Shown piece after piece: positions 52,426 to 63,541 of a DNA stretch of 64,000 nt. How positions within the stretch are numbered: the first letter of the stretch is position 1; every line of letters begins with the position of its first letter. Location of the stretch: NCBI RefSeq assembly GCF_003254055.1, contig NZ_QKZT01000002.1:62001-126000 (forward strand). Direction: 5' to 3'. The notes under the pieces were generated by a model. The model was not told the origin of the DNA and made no database searches. It was given only the letters and a program-made list of their open reading frames with translations. This stretch comes from Algoriphagus chordae (GTDB taxonomy: Bacteria; Bacteroidota; Bacteroidia; Cytophagales; Cyclobacteriaceae). A program made the position numbers and the translations under genes.

Positions 52426-55400
52426 TTGAAGATTTTGGGTATCACGATCGGTATTCTTTTGCTGATCATTGGTGCCTTAATTCTATTTATCCGTAGCCCT
52501 TGGGGTCAGGGGATAATTGTGAACAAAGCAACCAGCTATGTTTCGGAAAAAACGGGCACAGAAGTATCAGTAAAGCGTCTTTTCGTTACTTTTTCAGGAA
52601 ACATTTACCTGGAAGATTTATACCTCGAGGACACTGAAGGCGACACCTTGTTATATTCTAAAAATCTCGAAGCAGGAGTAGCTTTTGGCCCTCTTATAAC
52701 CACAAGGAATATCAGCGTTAGAAAATTGGATTGGGAGGGCTTGGTCGCTCGTGTAAGCAGAAGTGCAGACACCGAAAAATTCAACTTTGACTTTTTGATT
52801 GAGGCATTCGCTTCCCAAGCTGCGGATTCGACCCAAATTGACGCAGACACCACCGCGTCCGATCCACTAAAAATAAAGCTTTCACCAATTTCTCTTCGAG
52901 ATTTTGACATTAGCTATTTGGATGAGGTACTGGGGATCGATGCATACCTCAAACTTGGAGAGTTGGATGTCGCCATTCCAGGCTTAGATTTGGAAAAATA
53001 TGTGTTTGATATCAAAAATGTAGCACTTCAAAATACTCAAATCAGGTATACGCAAACCAAAGCTTTTCCCCCTTCGGAAGACTCCAGCGAAGAAACGCTC
53101 ATGCCTATTGTGAATGTAGACGAACTCACCATCTCCAATGTTACCGCTGATTATATCAGTGAGCCTGACCGGCAGGAAGCGCAAGTTCAGATAGGTAATT
53201 TATTGATCAAACTCCCAGAAGCAGATCTCCAAACTCAGACCATCGAAGTAACTACGATCGCTATTGAACAGTCAAAGATCCTATACCATGACTTCTCCAC
53301 TTCTTCGCAAATAGATACTAGTAGCACAAGTTCAGCTACAGCTTTCGAGTGGCCGGATTGGATCGTAGAAGCTGAGAAACTCTCGATCAAGTCCACTGAT
53401 ATAGAATACAAAACTGCTGACACGCCTATCACCAAAGGCAAGTTTAATCCAGAAGTGATTGTGGTTTCTGACTTGGCTTTTGATGCATCAGATATAATCC
53501 TAAAAGATGAAAAACTACGGGCAAAGCTAGAGGAGTTTCATTTCCTAGAAGGTTCAGGATTTGAACTGAAAGAGTTTCATTTTGATCTGAGAGCTGGAAA
53601 TAATGAGGCTAAGCTGGAAGATCTGCTGCTTGCTACCAATCGGAGTAAGTTGGACGCAGCTATCAGCATTGAGTACCCTTCTATCCAAGAACTCATAGAC
53701 GATTACGAAAGCATATCCTTTGATTTGTCCGTGAACAAATCCAAGCTAGATGTACGTGACAGCTATTTCTTTGACCCTGCACTTGCTCAGGATACCCTCA
53801 TTAGAGAAATCGCCTCTTTCCCCATTTTGCTGGACCTGGAAGCCTCTGGAGATTTAAGGGCAATGGACATTCCAAGTCTTAAGCTCAACTGGGGGAAAAG
53901 TGAATTCGATGCTAGCGGAGAGCTTCAGAATCCGATGGATGTGGATCAGCTAGCCTTTGATTTCCCGAAATTGAACTTAAAGACGAACCGAGAGACCTTA
54001 TTGAAATTTGTCAATGAAGATGACTATGGGGTTCAATTTCCTGAAAGGATCGAATTGAAAGCAGGCGCTAGCGGAATGCTCGATGACATAATCGCAAACC
54101 TGGATTTGGAAACTGACCTGGGAAATATACTCCTGAATGGAGCATACCAAAATGACGGGCTGCTTGCTTTTGATGCAGATCTCAAGGTGAATCAGCTACA
54201 GCTAGGCAACCTATTGAAACAACCAGAGCTGGACACCTTGACATTTGAAATAATAGCAAACGGTTCTGGATCCACCCTAAATGATCTGAATGCTGAATTA
54301 TCCTCCAGCTTTGAGCGACTACGCCTGTATGGTTCAGATTACTCTGGGTTGAAATTGGATGGGAAATTGGTCGACGGAATAGGAGATGTAGAAGCCGCTC
54401 TGAAATCAGAATTTTTGGATTTCGACTTGCTTACTAAGTTGGACCTAGATACGGCTAATTCTAAAATCGATCTAACACTTGACTTAAAAGGAGCAGATTT
54501 TTATGCGCTTGGTATGTCTGCAAAAGACTCGCGTGCTAAACTAAAGTTCGATGCAAATTTCGAAGGAAACTTGGATGAATTTGACCTTAAGGCACTACTG
54601 CATGACGGAACTATTCTATATGACGATCGAAATTATCCTTTGGGAAAAGTATCCGCTACTGCAAGCGTGAGAGAAGATTCTACCAGCGTTGACATTGCCA
54701 GTAATTTACTAAATGGCTTTGTGCGTACTAACACAAACCCTACTGAGCTAACGGATGCGCTCACCGCCCATTTCAAGCATTATTTAGATAAAAATGACAG
54801 CTCTTACACCAGTAGTGAACGAGATATTGTAATGAACATGGACATGAAGATCTCCGACGATCCTGTACTTACAAATGTGCTCGTGCAAGGCTTGGAGCAA
54901 TTTGATTCCGCTAGAATTCAAGCTGATTATTTTCAAGACATTGACTCTTTGACAGCTACGATAGAATTCCCATACATCAAATACGGAGGAACAGAGGTGG
55001 ATAGTTTGGGCATACGGGTAAGGTCCAACAAAGAGGAACTTCGACTTTATTTAGGTTTTCAGGACTTGACCTCAGGCCCAGTTAGTATGGATCAAACTTT
55101 CGTAACAGGTCAGTTGGCGGATAGAAGATTATATTTTGATTTTCATTCCTATGAGCAAAAAGATCGTACCTATCATTTGTCTTCAGATATAGGGTTAGAC
55201 GGCGATACACTGAGTTACCATGTCTCCTCCATCGACTTGATATTGGATGGAGAGCAATGGAATATACCGGAAGAAAATAGCGTCAAATACTCAGGAAATA
55301 GCCTTGAATTCAATGAATTCACCTTCACAAAGGAAGGTCAAGAACTGTCACTATTGAATAATATAGAAGGTTTTACAGATGAAAACATCGCCGTTTTATT

Positions 55401-57462
55401 CAAAGGGTTTAGACTTTCCACGATTACTAGTTTGGTCAACCCTGATGAAATAATTGCTGGTGGATTGATGGATGGTAAATTGGTTGTGGAGAATCCTTTT
55501 GGAGCGATCGGCCTGATGGGTCAACTCGAGGTGGACAGTCTAAAAGTCCTGGATGTACCTCTGGGAAATCTAAATCTGGAAGCTACAGCAAAGAGTTTGG
55601 GGAATTATATTTTGGCACTAAAGCTCAAAGATGATGGGGTTGACCTAGATTTAAATGGGGAATTTGTAGCTGATGAAAGCGGTGGCAACTTTGACATAAA
55701 GTTAGATCTGAATAAGATTGAAATGCAAAAAATAGTAGGGCTTTCGCAAGACCAGCTATCGGAAGGCTCAGGTTATCTTTCTGGAACTATCACTGCAAAT
55801 GGCACAACTACTGAACCCATTTATGAGGGCGAATTTCAGTTTCATGAGGCTTCCTTAGTTCCTGCTGAAGTTGGTACAAAGTACTTACTTTCTGACGAAA
55901 AGCTACGTGTGGACAATGCAGGTGTCTACTTCGAACAGTTCACCATTAGGGATGTGGAGAATAATACCTTTGCCATAGACGGTACCGTGTTCACCGAGAG
56001 TTATATCAACCCATCTTTTGACCTGAAACTAACTTCAGATAACTTCATGGCTGTAAATTCCACAGATGAAGACGGCGAATTAGTATATGGAAAAGCAACG
56101 CTAGATGCGGATGTAACCATCCAAGGAGATCTAGTGCTCCCTATTGTTAGGGCTAAACTGGGGATCCGAGACAATACTGATTTGACAGTGATCATACCGG
56201 AGTCTCAGGTAGACTTGGTGGAGCGTGAAGGAGTAGTACTCTTTGTCAATAAAGAAAACCCTGACGACATCCTTACCAGACAGACCGAAGTTACTTCCAA
56301 TGCTTTTTCTGGATTTGATATTCAAGCAATATTGAACGTGGACCCGAAGGCACTTTTCACTATTGTCATAGACCCAGAAACAGGCGACAATTTGCAGATA
56401 GCTGGAGATGCTGACCTACAAATGGACATCAATCCAAATGGTCGAATCACCCTAAGCGGCAACTATGAACTCACCGGCGGACACTATGAGATGTCCTTAT
56501 ACAATCTAGTAAGCAGGAAATTTGACATCAATCCGGGAAGCCGAATCACTTGGAATGGCGATCCAATGGATGCCAATATGGATATCCAAGCCATCTACGA
56601 AGTAGAAACTGGCTCCACTGAATTGATGTCTTCGCAACTTACTGGTAGCGACAATGAAACCAAAAGCCAATACCAACAGCAACTTCCTTTCTTGGTCTAT
56701 TTGAATGTCAAAGGTGAATTGCTCAAACCAGAAATCAGCTTCAGACTGGATATGCCGGAAAATCAACGAGGAGCATTTGGCGGAAATGTCTATTCTAGGG
56801 TCTTGGAGATCAATGAACAAGAAGATGAACTCAATAAGCAAGTATTTTCACTTCTGGTACTCAACAGGTTCTTCCCTTCCTCAGGCAGTGATGGATCCAA
56901 TGGTGGTGCAGAGGCTATTGCCAGAAACAGTGTGAGTCAGATTCTTTCTGATCAAATGAATGCGCTGTCAAGCAAGCTATTTGGAGATAGTGGCTTCAAA
57001 GTTGGTTTCGATGTGGATAGTTATCAAGACTATCAATCGGGAAGTGCTCAAAACAGAACCGATTTGAACATCAACGCCCAGCAGACACTCTTTGACGACA
57101 GATTGACCGTACAAGTGGGAAGTCAGGTAGGTATAGAAGGAAGCTCGCAAAGTGGTGGCGAGGCCAATTCTATATTGGCAAATATCAGTTTCGAATACAA
57201 GTTGACTGAAGATGGACGCTGGAGAATCCGAGCTTTCAGAAAAAATCAATTCGAAAGTATCATTGACGGTCAGCTGGTAGTCACAGGTGGTGGTTTGATA
57301 TTCCACCGAGAATTCAATGAATTCCCTGAGCTCTGGAGGGCACCTGTACCGCTGGAAGAACAGCACAAAACCAATCCAATAGATGAATTAGAAAACAAGG
57401 GCAAAAAGAAAGACAAAACAAAAAATAAAGCTACTGAGGAATCAAAAGAAAATGAAAACTAG
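52426..57462 (+). CDS. tamB: Translocation and assembly module protein TamB-like (AsmA-like/DUF490)
   Basis: 1678 residues, start TTG at 52426 (MKILGITIGILLLIIGALILF), an N-terminal anchor in the inner membrane. The next 1,100 residues are repeats of short beta-strands typical of the AsmA-like lipid-transfer groove, and the DUF490 TamB C-terminal domain occupies about 1300-1620 (FDINPGSRITWNGDPMDANMDIQAIYEV... in the middle). TamB links inner and outer membranes and works with TamA/TamL in envelope assembly or phospholipid transfer. It overlaps the TamL gene by 11 bases. A K/E-rich tail ends the protein. Confidence 0.9.
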   Translation: MKILGITIGILLLIIGALILFIRSPWGQGIIVNKATSYVSEKTGTEVSVKRLFVTFSGNIYLEDLYLEDTEGDTLLYSKNLEAGVAFGPLITTRNISVRKLDWEGLVARVSRSADTEKFNFDFLIEAFASQAADSTQIDADTTASDPLKIKLSPISLRDFDISYLDEVLGIDAYLKLGELDVAIPGLDLEKYVFDIKNVALQNTQIRYTQTKAFPPSEDSSEETLMPIVNVDELTISNVTADYISEPDRQEAQVQIGNLLIKLPEADLQTQTIEVTTIAIEQSKILYHDFSTSSQIDTSSTSSATAFEWPDWIVEAEKLSIKSTDIEYKTADTPITKGKFNPEVIVVSDLAFDASDIILKDEKLRAKLEEFHFLEGSGFELKEFHFDLRAGNNEAKLEDLLLATNRSKLDAAISIEYPSIQELIDDYESISFDLSVNKSKLDVRDSYFFDPALAQDTLIREIASFPILLDLEASGDLRAMDIPSLKLNWGKSEFDASGELQNPMDVDQLAFDFPKLNLKTNRETLLKFVNEDDYGVQFPERIELKAGASGMLDDIIANLDLETDLGNILLNGAYQNDGLLAFDADLKVNQLQLGNLLKQPELDTLTFEIIANGSGSTLNDLNAELSSSFERLRLYGSDYSGLKLDGKLVDGIGDVEAALKSEFLDFDLLTKLDLDTANSKIDLTLDLKGADFYALGMSAKDSRAKLKFDANFEGNLDEFDLKALLHDGTILYDDRNYPLGKVSATASVREDSTSVDIASNLLNGFVRTNTNPTELTDALTAHFKHYLDKNDSSYTSSERDIVMNMDMKISDDPVLTNVLVQGLEQFDSARIQADYFQDIDSLTATIEFPYIKYGGTEVDSLGIRVRSNKEELRLYLGFQDLTSGPVSMDQTFVTGQLADRRLYFDFHSYEQKDRTYHLSSDIGLDGDTLSYHVSSIDLILDGEQWNIPEENSVKYSGNSLEFNEFTFTKEGQELSLLNNIEGFTDENIAVLFKGFRLSTITSLVNPDEIIAGGLMDGKLVVENPFGAIGLMGQLEVDSLKVLDVPLGNLNLEATAKSLGNYILALKLKDDGVDLDLNGEFVADESGGNFDIKLDLNKIEMQKIVGLSQDQLSEGSGYLSGTITANGTTTEPIYEGEFQFHEASLVPAEVGTKYLLSDEKLRVDNAGVYFEQFTIRDVENNTFAIDGTVFTESYINPSFDLKLTSDNFMAVNSTDEDGELVYGKATLDADVTIQGDLVLPIVRAKLGIRDNTDLTVIIPESQVDLVEREGVVLFVNKENPDDILTRQTEVTSNAFSGFDIQAILNVDPKALFTIVIDPETGDNLQIAGDADLQMDINPNGRITLSGNYELTGGHYEMSLYNLVSRKFDINPGSRITWNGDPMDANMDIQAIYEVETGSTELMSSQLTGSDNETKSQYQQQLPFLVYLNVKGELLKPEISFRLDMPENQRGAFGGNVYSRVLEINEQEDELNKQVFSLLVLNRFFPSSGSDGSNGGAEAIARNSVSQILSDQMNALSSKLFGDSGFKVGFDVDSYQDYQSGSAQNRTDLNINAQQTLFDDRLTVQVGSQVGIEGSSQSGGEANSILANISFEYKLTEDGRWRIRAFRKNQFESIIDGQLVVTGGGLIFHREFNEFPELWRAPVPLEEQHKTNPIDELENKGKKKDKTKNKATEESKENEN

Positions 57463-59746
57463 GGGACTAATATCGACTTTACCAATACTACTACTTGCAC
57501 TTGTTCTGAGCTGCAGTGTAAAGAAGTATATCCCCGAAGGTGAGTTTCTATACACAGGAGCCAAATTGGAGGTAAATACCGAAGAAAAAACCCAAGGCTT
57601 AGATGAGATAAAGGAGGAGTTGGAAGATTTGCTTAGACCTAAGCCCAACAAAAAATTCCTTGGTATGTATGTGAAACTTTGGGCTCACTATAAAGGGTCC
57701 CAAGATAGCGCTGGATTCGTCAATCGTTTCTTGAACAAAAAAATCGGAGAAGAGCCTGTTTATTTCAGTCAAGTTGACCCATCCCGGACGGAAGAGTTGA
57801 TCGTAAACCGCCTAGAAAATCGTGGCTTTTTCTATAGCATGAGCAATTCGGAGGTGACTCGAAAAAAACAATACGCTCATGTAAATTATACCGCAAATAT
57901 TTCCGTTCCATACAGGCTCAGCGAGTTGATTGTAGAGCGAGATAGTATGGAGATCGACAGAGAAATCATCGATATGATGCAAGAAACTCTGCTTGATTCT
58001 GGAAGTAGATTTGACCTCAATACGCTCAATGCAGAACGAGTTCGAATTGATTCTACACTGAAAGTAAAAGGCTATTACAATTTCAATAATGACTTCCTGA
58101 TTTTTGAAGCCGACACAAATATTTCAGATAGCCTTCGCTTATTTAAGCTTTACCTTCGGTTAAAGAAAAATGTCCCAACAAATGGCATTATCCCATACAC
58201 AATTGACACGATTAATGTATTCCCTAACTATTCGATCGATGAGGATGGCGAAAAGCTGGATACGACAGTAGTAGATGATAAAAATTTCATCCAAGGAAAT
58301 CTGGTCTTCAAGCCAAAATTGCTTAACGAATATATCCTTATCGAAAATGGGCAACGTTACGACCCCAAACTTTCTCGACTTTCCAGCAATCGCCTTAGTT
58401 CTATTGGTAATTACAAATTTGTAAATCTTCGCTATGAGGAGCTAGCTAATTCTGACTCTTTGGGTCATCTCAAAGCCAACTTTTACCTTTCCCCAATGAC
58501 CAAGAGATCCGTACGAGCAGAGCTGCTAGCCGTATCCAAGTCTAATAATTTCGCGGGACCAGCATTAAACATCGTCTATCGTAACAGAAATCTATTCAAA
58601 GGTGGCGAAACACTGAATGTCACAGCACAAGTAGGATATGAGTTTCAAGTTGCTGGTGGGGCAGATCGAAAAGGGCTACAATCATTGCAGCTAGGCCTAG
58701 GCGCAGACCTGATTATACCTAGGGTGATCTTTTTTGTCCCTGTCAATGAAAAATTCAGCTACTCAGTACCAAAAACTAAAATTGGAATAGGTACAGAATA
58801 CCTAAGTAGAGGAGGACTTTATACGCTAAACTCTCTATCTACCAATTTCGGTTACCTCTGGAATGCCAACCAATATGCCTACCACGAGATCAATCCTATA
58901 AGCTTAAATGTGGTCAACCTTAGTAATACCTCACCGGAATTTGATCAAATACTGGCAGACAATCCTTTCTTACAGCGAAGTTTCGAGCAAAACTTCATTG
59001 CGGGAATTAATTACACTTTTCACTATAACAAACTCAATGACAGGTTCCGAACGCACGCCTACTTCTTAGGATTGGGATTGGATTTTGCCGGAAACACCAT
59101 ACATCTTATCGACCAAATTTCGAAAAAGGATGATGGGAAATTCCTAGGATTGGAGTATGCCCAATATGGTAAAATTGATCTTGATTTAAGATACCATTTC
59201 AACATCGACAAAGACCAAACAATAGCCACCCGTTTATTCGCAGGAATGGGCATGCCTTTCGGCAACTCCCAATCATTGCCCTATATCAAGCAATATTTTT
59301 CTGGTGGCCCTAATAGTGTGAGAGCCTTCCGAATCCGCTCTATAGGACCAGGCACCTATCGTCCTGACGACTTCGATGTCAATTCTTACTTTGATCAAAC
59401 TGGTGACATCAGGTTTGAAGGTAATATTGAATATCGTTTTCCGATCGTCTCACTATTGAAAGGAGCACTATTTATGGATGCAGGAAATATCTGGCTGATC
59501 AACGAAAATGAGGCGCTTCCTGGCGGTAAATTCACTTCTTCTTGGTGGGATGAACTAGCTGTGGGTACAGGCGTAGGTTTACGCGTGGATATTCAGTTTT
59601 TTGTAATTCGTTTTGACCTGGCCACACCGATACGGATTCCTTATTTGCCTGAAGGGGAACGTTGGAGTAACTCCTTTGATTTTGGCAGTAAATCCTGGAG
59701 AAAAGAGAATCTGATTTTCAATTTCGCCATAGGATATCCATTCTAG
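57452..59746 (+). CDS. tamL: BamA/TamA family outer membrane lipoprotein (TamL-like)
   Basis: 764 residues. The N-terminus STLPILLLALVLSCSVKKY is a type II signal with lipobox ALVLSC, so the protein is a lipidated TamA relative, the TamL type known from Bacteroidota. POTRA-like domains occupy about 50-340 (YIPEGEFLYTGAKLEV first), the rest is the 16-strand Omp85 barrel, with GGPNSVRAFRIRSIGPG carrying the conserved VRGF/Y-like motif (VRAF), ending in Phe (NFAIGYPF). Overlapping tamB, it forms a two-gene operon for envelope assembly. Confidence 0.9.
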   Translation: MKTRGLISTLPILLLALVLSCSVKKYIPEGEFLYTGAKLEVNTEEKTQGLDEIKEELEDLLRPKPNKKFLGMYVKLWAHYKGSQDSAGFVNRFLNKKIGEEPVYFSQVDPSRTEELIVNRLENRGFFYSMSNSEVTRKKQYAHVNYTANISVPYRLSELIVERDSMEIDREIIDMMQETLLDSGSRFDLNTLNAERVRIDSTLKVKGYYNFNNDFLIFEADTNISDSLRLFKLYLRLKKNVPTNGIIPYTIDTINVFPNYSIDEDGEKLDTTVVDDKNFIQGNLVFKPKLLNEYILIENGQRYDPKLSRLSSNRLSSIGNYKFVNLRYEELANSDSLGHLKANFYLSPMTKRSVRAELLAVSKSNNFAGPALNIVYRNRNLFKGGETLNVTAQVGYEFQVAGGADRKGLQSLQLGLGADLIIPRVIFFVPVNEKFSYSVPKTKIGIGTEYLSRGGLYTLNSLSTNFGYLWNANQYAYHEINPISLNVVNLSNTSPEFDQILADNPFLQRSFEQNFIAGINYTFHYNKLNDRFRTHAYFLGLGLDFAGNTIHLIDQISKKDDGKFLGLEYAQYGKIDLDLRYHFNIDKDQTIATRLFAGMGMPFGNSQSLPYIKQYFSGGPNSVRAFRIRSIGPGTYRPDDFDVNSYFDQTGDIRFEGNIEYRFPIVSLLKGALFMDAGNIWLINENEALPGGKFTSSWWDELAVGTGVGLRVDIQFFVIRFDLATPIRIPYLPEGERWSNSFDFGSKSWRKENLIFNFAIGYPF

Positions 59747-59842
59747 GACCATAGTCTCAGCAAGTACTGGATAGATTAAATTTCATGTCCCGCAATTGTA
59801 AGCTATCTTAGAGTGAAATCATTTTTCACCAAAGAAATTCTA

Positions 59843-61726
59843 ATGAAATTCCCGTCGATTGCTCAGCTTAAAGAGGAAGGAAGTACTGCGGCACTACGCT
59901 TTCCAGTGAGTTTGATTTTTGGTTTCTTAGCTGCAGGATTAGGCTGCTATTTGATCGAGATAGAACCAGCGGATGATCTCAGCCTACTCAATCTCCTACT
60001 CACTTTTGCCCTTGGAATTCCTCTTTATTTTTGCATTGACGTTCTGGCCGAAAGGAAAAAATTTACGGCTTTCCAACGGCAGATGGCATGGCTTATTGGC
60101 TTATTATTTTTAGGGTTAATCTATTTCAGCTTTCCTAGCCAAAATACTTTTACTAACACACGAGTTCCATATATCCGATACGCTATTTACAATTTAGCTA
60201 TTCATTTGATGGTTGCCTTTCTCCCCTATTTTGGAAGCGATAATCAAGAAGAATTCTGGAATTATAACAAGAATCTATTCATCAGGTTTGTTCAAGGCTT
60301 ATGCTATTCTTTGGTGATTTTCATAGGAATCAGCCTTGCATTGCTGGCTATAGACGCGCTCTTTGATGCAAAGATCCAAGGAGAGACCTATCCTCAAATC
60401 TTCGCCCTCACCTTTGGCATATTCAATACCTGGTTTTTCTTAGCTGGTATCCCAAAGAGTTTTGAAAGCAAAGTTTCCCTAGTACAATATCCAAAAGGGC
60501 TCAAGATTTTCACACAATTCATCCTAATCCCACTCCTGCTAATTTACCTCTGCATTCTGTACTTCTATGGCGCTAAAATCATCATAACTGGAGACTGGCC
60601 AAAGGGAATAGTCAGCTATATGATCATAGCTATAGCTGTGCTGGGGATATTCACCAATCTTCTGCTTTACCCCTATCAATATTGGAAAGAAGGTAACTGG
60701 ATCAAGAGATTTCATCGAGCATACTATATATTTCTCATTCCTTTGATCATCCTACTTTTCTTGGCTATAGGCATTCGTATCCAAGATTATGGCCTCACTG
60801 TGAATCGCTACATTATCACCTTAATGGGTATTTGGCTAGCATTTATCGCTATTTATTATTCCCTAGGAAAACAAAACATCAAGGTCATTCCTATTTCACT
60901 TTCACTATTTATGATCCTTTCATCATTTGGTCCTTGGGGGATGTTTAGCCTAAGTGAATTGATGCAGAGAAATCGCTTGATTAAGATTTTGACTGAACAC
61001 AATATCCTAGTGGATGACAAAATTCAAAATGAAGTCATGTGGGAAATAACTAATACAGGAAAACATAAGCCGATAGGAGATTTGCAACTGAACTCACTGC
61101 CGACTCCCGAACTGAATGAGGTAAACTCAATCTTACAATACCTCGAAGATTATCATGGAATGACAAACTTATACCCTTGGTTTGAACAGGATTTGGAAAG
61201 TATGATGAAGCAAGTAACCAGTAAACGATCTGCCCCCATCACTCTTCCCAGTGAATTCCTAGTGGAATCAATGGGCTTGACTTATAAGAACCGGTATCAA
61301 CTACTGACACATGATGCACTACCACAAAATCTAACGCTAGAAGTAAATCAAAACATTCAGCTTGACATCACAGCATATGATTATTTGAGTTCTGTAGACC
61401 TGGGAGAATGGACGATTTCTAACCAATCGCCTAAGGAGGAAAAATATGCATTAGAAATTGACCCCAAATCTCAGGAAATACTGATACTAACCTGGGAAAA
61501 TAGCCAGATACAAATCCCACTTTCAGACTACTTACAAAATTTAGTAAACCAATATGGCTATGACTTTCATAGAGTAGATAATGATGAATTGCTTATTACA
61601 AGTACTGGAGAAAACCTCCATGTACTACTTCAAGTTCAGACATTGCATATCGAACAGTCGGAAAAGGCAAATAAACTTATCAGCTTACGGGGCATTTTGC
61701 TTATTAAAGAAATCGAGCAGGAATAA
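59843..61726 (+). CDS. DUF4153 domain-containing membrane protein
   Basis: 627 residues from ATG 59843; a GTG 30 bp upstream (59813) is possible. The start KFPSIAQLKEEGSTAALRFPVSL matches the family pattern. About ten helices (roughly 25-395), then a soluble C-terminal domain of about 230 residues (DDKIQNEVMWEITNTGKHKPIG onwards). DUF4153 proteins are common in Bacteroidota and Firmicutes; their function is unknown. Nothing in the neighbourhood hints at one. Confidence 0.82.
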   Translation: MKFPSIAQLKEEGSTAALRFPVSLIFGFLAAGLGCYLIEIEPADDLSLLNLLLTFALGIPLYFCIDVLAERKKFTAFQRQMAWLIGLLFLGLIYFSFPSQNTFTNTRVPYIRYAIYNLAIHLMVAFLPYFGSDNQEEFWNYNKNLFIRFVQGLCYSLVIFIGISLALLAIDALFDAKIQGETYPQIFALTFGIFNTWFFLAGIPKSFESKVSLVQYPKGLKIFTQFILIPLLLIYLCILYFYGAKIIITGDWPKGIVSYMIIAIAVLGIFTNLLLYPYQYWKEGNWIKRFHRAYYIFLIPLIILLFLAIGIRIQDYGLTVNRYIITLMGIWLAFIAIYYSLGKQNIKVIPISLSLFMILSSFGPWGMFSLSELMQRNRLIKILTEHNILVDDKIQNEVMWEITNTGKHKPIGDLQLNSLPTPELNEVNSILQYLEDYHGMTNLYPWFEQDLESMMKQVTSKRSAPITLPSEFLVESMGLTYKNRYQLLTHDALPQNLTLEVNQNIQLDITAYDYLSSVDLGEWTISNQSPKEEKYALEIDPKSQEILILTWENSQIQIPLSDYLQNLVNQYGYDFHRVDNDELLITSTGENLHVLLQVQTLHIEQSEKANKLISLRGILLIKEIEQE

Positions 61727-61834
61727 TCGCTCCGTTTTCCATTCTAGCGTCATAGTCAGTATATTAATGAAATGAAAACCAGCTGGGTTTTAACACATGA
61801 TTTTTCCACACCTAAATAAATTCCAGTTAGAAAT

Positions 61835-62740
61835 ATGGCATTTATAGATTATTACAGCGTCCTAGGCATAGACAAAAATGCAAGCGAGGCGGATATCAAA
61901 AAAGCATACCGAAAGCAAGCTCGAAAATATCATCCTGATGTCAATCCTGATGACAAGGAGGCAGAGCATAAGTTTAAGGAAATAAACGAGGCAAATGAGG
62001 TGCTTAGTGATCCGGAAAAGCGTAAGAAATACGATAAGTACGGAAAAGACTGGAAGCATGCGGATCAATTTGAACAAGCAGGGGGAGGCGCAGGTAGACA
62101 GTATCAAAATCAAGGAAACCCAGGTGCAGGCTTTGGTGGCGGAGGCTTTGGTGGTGCTGACTATTCGGACTTCTTTGAGTCCATGTTTGGTGGCGGAGGC
62201 GGATTTCGACAAGGAGGAAGAAGTGCCAAATTCAAAGGTCAGGACTTCAACGCCAAGTTGGAGCTAAGCATACAGGATGCTTACAAAACCCATAAACAAG
62301 TACTCACCGTCAATGGTGAAAATATCCGATTGACCATCGCCGCTGGTATTGAAGATGGACAGACTATCAAGATCAAAGGAAAGGGAGCACCGGGTTCTAA
62401 TGGCGGCCCAAATGGTGACCTGTACATAACCTTTGTGATCAAAAACAACACGAAATTCATGCGAGAGGGCGATAATTTATACTCCACCGTAGAGGTGGAC
62501 CTCTATACTGCGATACTGGGAGGCTCACTTTTGGCAGACACTTTCGAAGGAAAAGTCAAATTGAAAGTTGCACCAGAAACTCAGAATGGAACTAAGGTAC
62601 GGCTCAAAGGGAAAGGATTTCCTGTCTATAAAAAGGAAGGTGAATTTGGGGATTTGATCCTTACCTATTCTATTAAAAACCCTACAAACCTGAAGGACGA
62701 AGAGAAAAAGTTATTTGAAGAACTCCAAAAACTACGATAA
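61835..62740 (+). CDS. cbpA: DnaJ-type co-chaperone (CbpA-like, no zinc finger)
   Basis: 301 residues. A J domain (1-70) with the HPD tripeptide in YHPDVNP (about 33-39), a Gly/Phe-rich linker (about 85-130, [31 protein letters not shown] in part), and two C-terminal substrate-binding domains (about 135-295). The cysteine zinc-finger of DnaJ is absent, so it is CbpA-like. It stimulates the DnaK ATPase. cbpM starts 1 bp after its stop, in an operon. Confidence 0.92.
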   Translation: MAFIDYYSVLGIDKNASEADIKKAYRKQARKYHPDVNPDDKEAEHKFKEINEANEVLSDPEKRKKYDKYGKDWKHADQFEQAGGGAGRQYQNQGNPGAGFGGGGFGGADYSDFFESMFGGGGGFRQGGRSAKFKGQDFNAKLELSIQDAYKTHKQVLTVNGENIRLTIAAGIEDGQTIKIKGKGAPGSNGGPNGDLYITFVIKNNTKFMREGDNLYSTVEVDLYTAILGGSLLADTFEGKVKLKVAPETQNGTKVRLKGKGFPVYKKEGEFGDLILTYSIKNPTNLKDEEKKLFEELQKLR

Positions 62741-62741
62741 G

Positions 62742-63044
62742 ATGGCACAGCAAGAATTAATAGTCATAGAGACACTCTGTACGCATTATGAGATCGAAGT
62801 ATCATTTGTAGATAGCCTTTACAGTTTGGGCTTGATAGAGATTCAGACAGTGGAGCAAACACGCTATATCTCTGAAGAAAAAGTATCTGATTTGGAGAAA
62901 ATGATCCGTATCCATCAAGAACTGGAAGTCAACCCAGAAGGAATAGATGTGATATTCAATTTACTCCAAAAAGTAGATGAGCTAAAGAGCGAACTAGCTA
63001 CCACCAAAAATCGACTCAAACGTTACGAACTAGAAAATCAATAA
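62742..63044 (+). CDS. cbpM: Chaperone modulator CbpM
   Basis: 100 residues from ATG 62742, just after the cbpA stop. MerR-like winged-helix start (LCTHYEIEVSFVDSLYSLGLIEI) and a C-terminal coiled-coil helix (LLQKVDELKSELATTKNRLKRYELE). CbpM binds the J domain of CbpA and inhibits it. The pairing supports the CbpA call. Confidence 0.88.
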   Translation: MAQQELIVIETLCTHYEIEVSFVDSLYSLGLIEIQTVEQTRYISEEKVSDLEKMIRIHQELEVNPEGIDVIFNLLQKVDELKSELATTKNRLKRYELENQ

Positions 63045-63065
63045 ACCAATCACACCATACTGCTC

Positions 63066-63524
63066 ATGAATATTTCATTCCATATCTGGAAAAACAATCG
63101 TGCTATTTACTCCAAATTTCTTCAGCATAATACCTTGGAGCAGCTGAACAAAATCCCCGTCGGATTCAACAATAACCTGATCTGGAATATTGGACACGTG
63201 ATAGTCGTACAGCAGCGATTGGTCTACGGCTTATCTGGACTTCCTATGAATGTATCAGACGAGCTTTTTCAGAAATATAAGCCAGGAACCAAGCCTGAGA
63301 CGGATGTAGATCAAGCCACGGTAGAGCTATTCAAAGAACTTTTGATGACTCCTATAGAGCAAACCATCGCTGATTTCGAATCAGGGAAATTCCAAAATTA
63401 CAAGGAATACACTACCTCCAAAGGCTTTCACCTTGGGACTGCTGCAGATGCCATCACCTTCAATAATTACCATGAGGCACTACATCTGGGCACCATGACC
63501 AGCATACTTAAATTCCTCAAATAA
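63066..63524 (+). CDS. DinB family protein
   Basis: 152 residues, four-helix bundle of the DinB type. The three metal-binding histidines are seen as NIGHVIVVQQRL (about 38-49), GFHLGT (about 120) and NNYHEALHLGTM (about 132-143), the last being the strongest. Related proteins include bacillithiol-dependent transferases and other thiol S-transferases; the reaction here is unknown. It lies 21 bp after cbpM and before a VOC protein gene. Confidence 0.85.
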   Translation: MNISFHIWKNNRAIYSKFLQHNTLEQLNKIPVGFNNNLIWNIGHVIVVQQRLVYGLSGLPMNVSDELFQKYKPGTKPETDVDQATVELFKELLMTPIEQTIADFESGKFQNYKEYTTSKGFHLGTAADAITFNNYHEALHLGTMTSILKFLK

Positions 63525-63541
63525 CCTCAAACAATTCTGTT

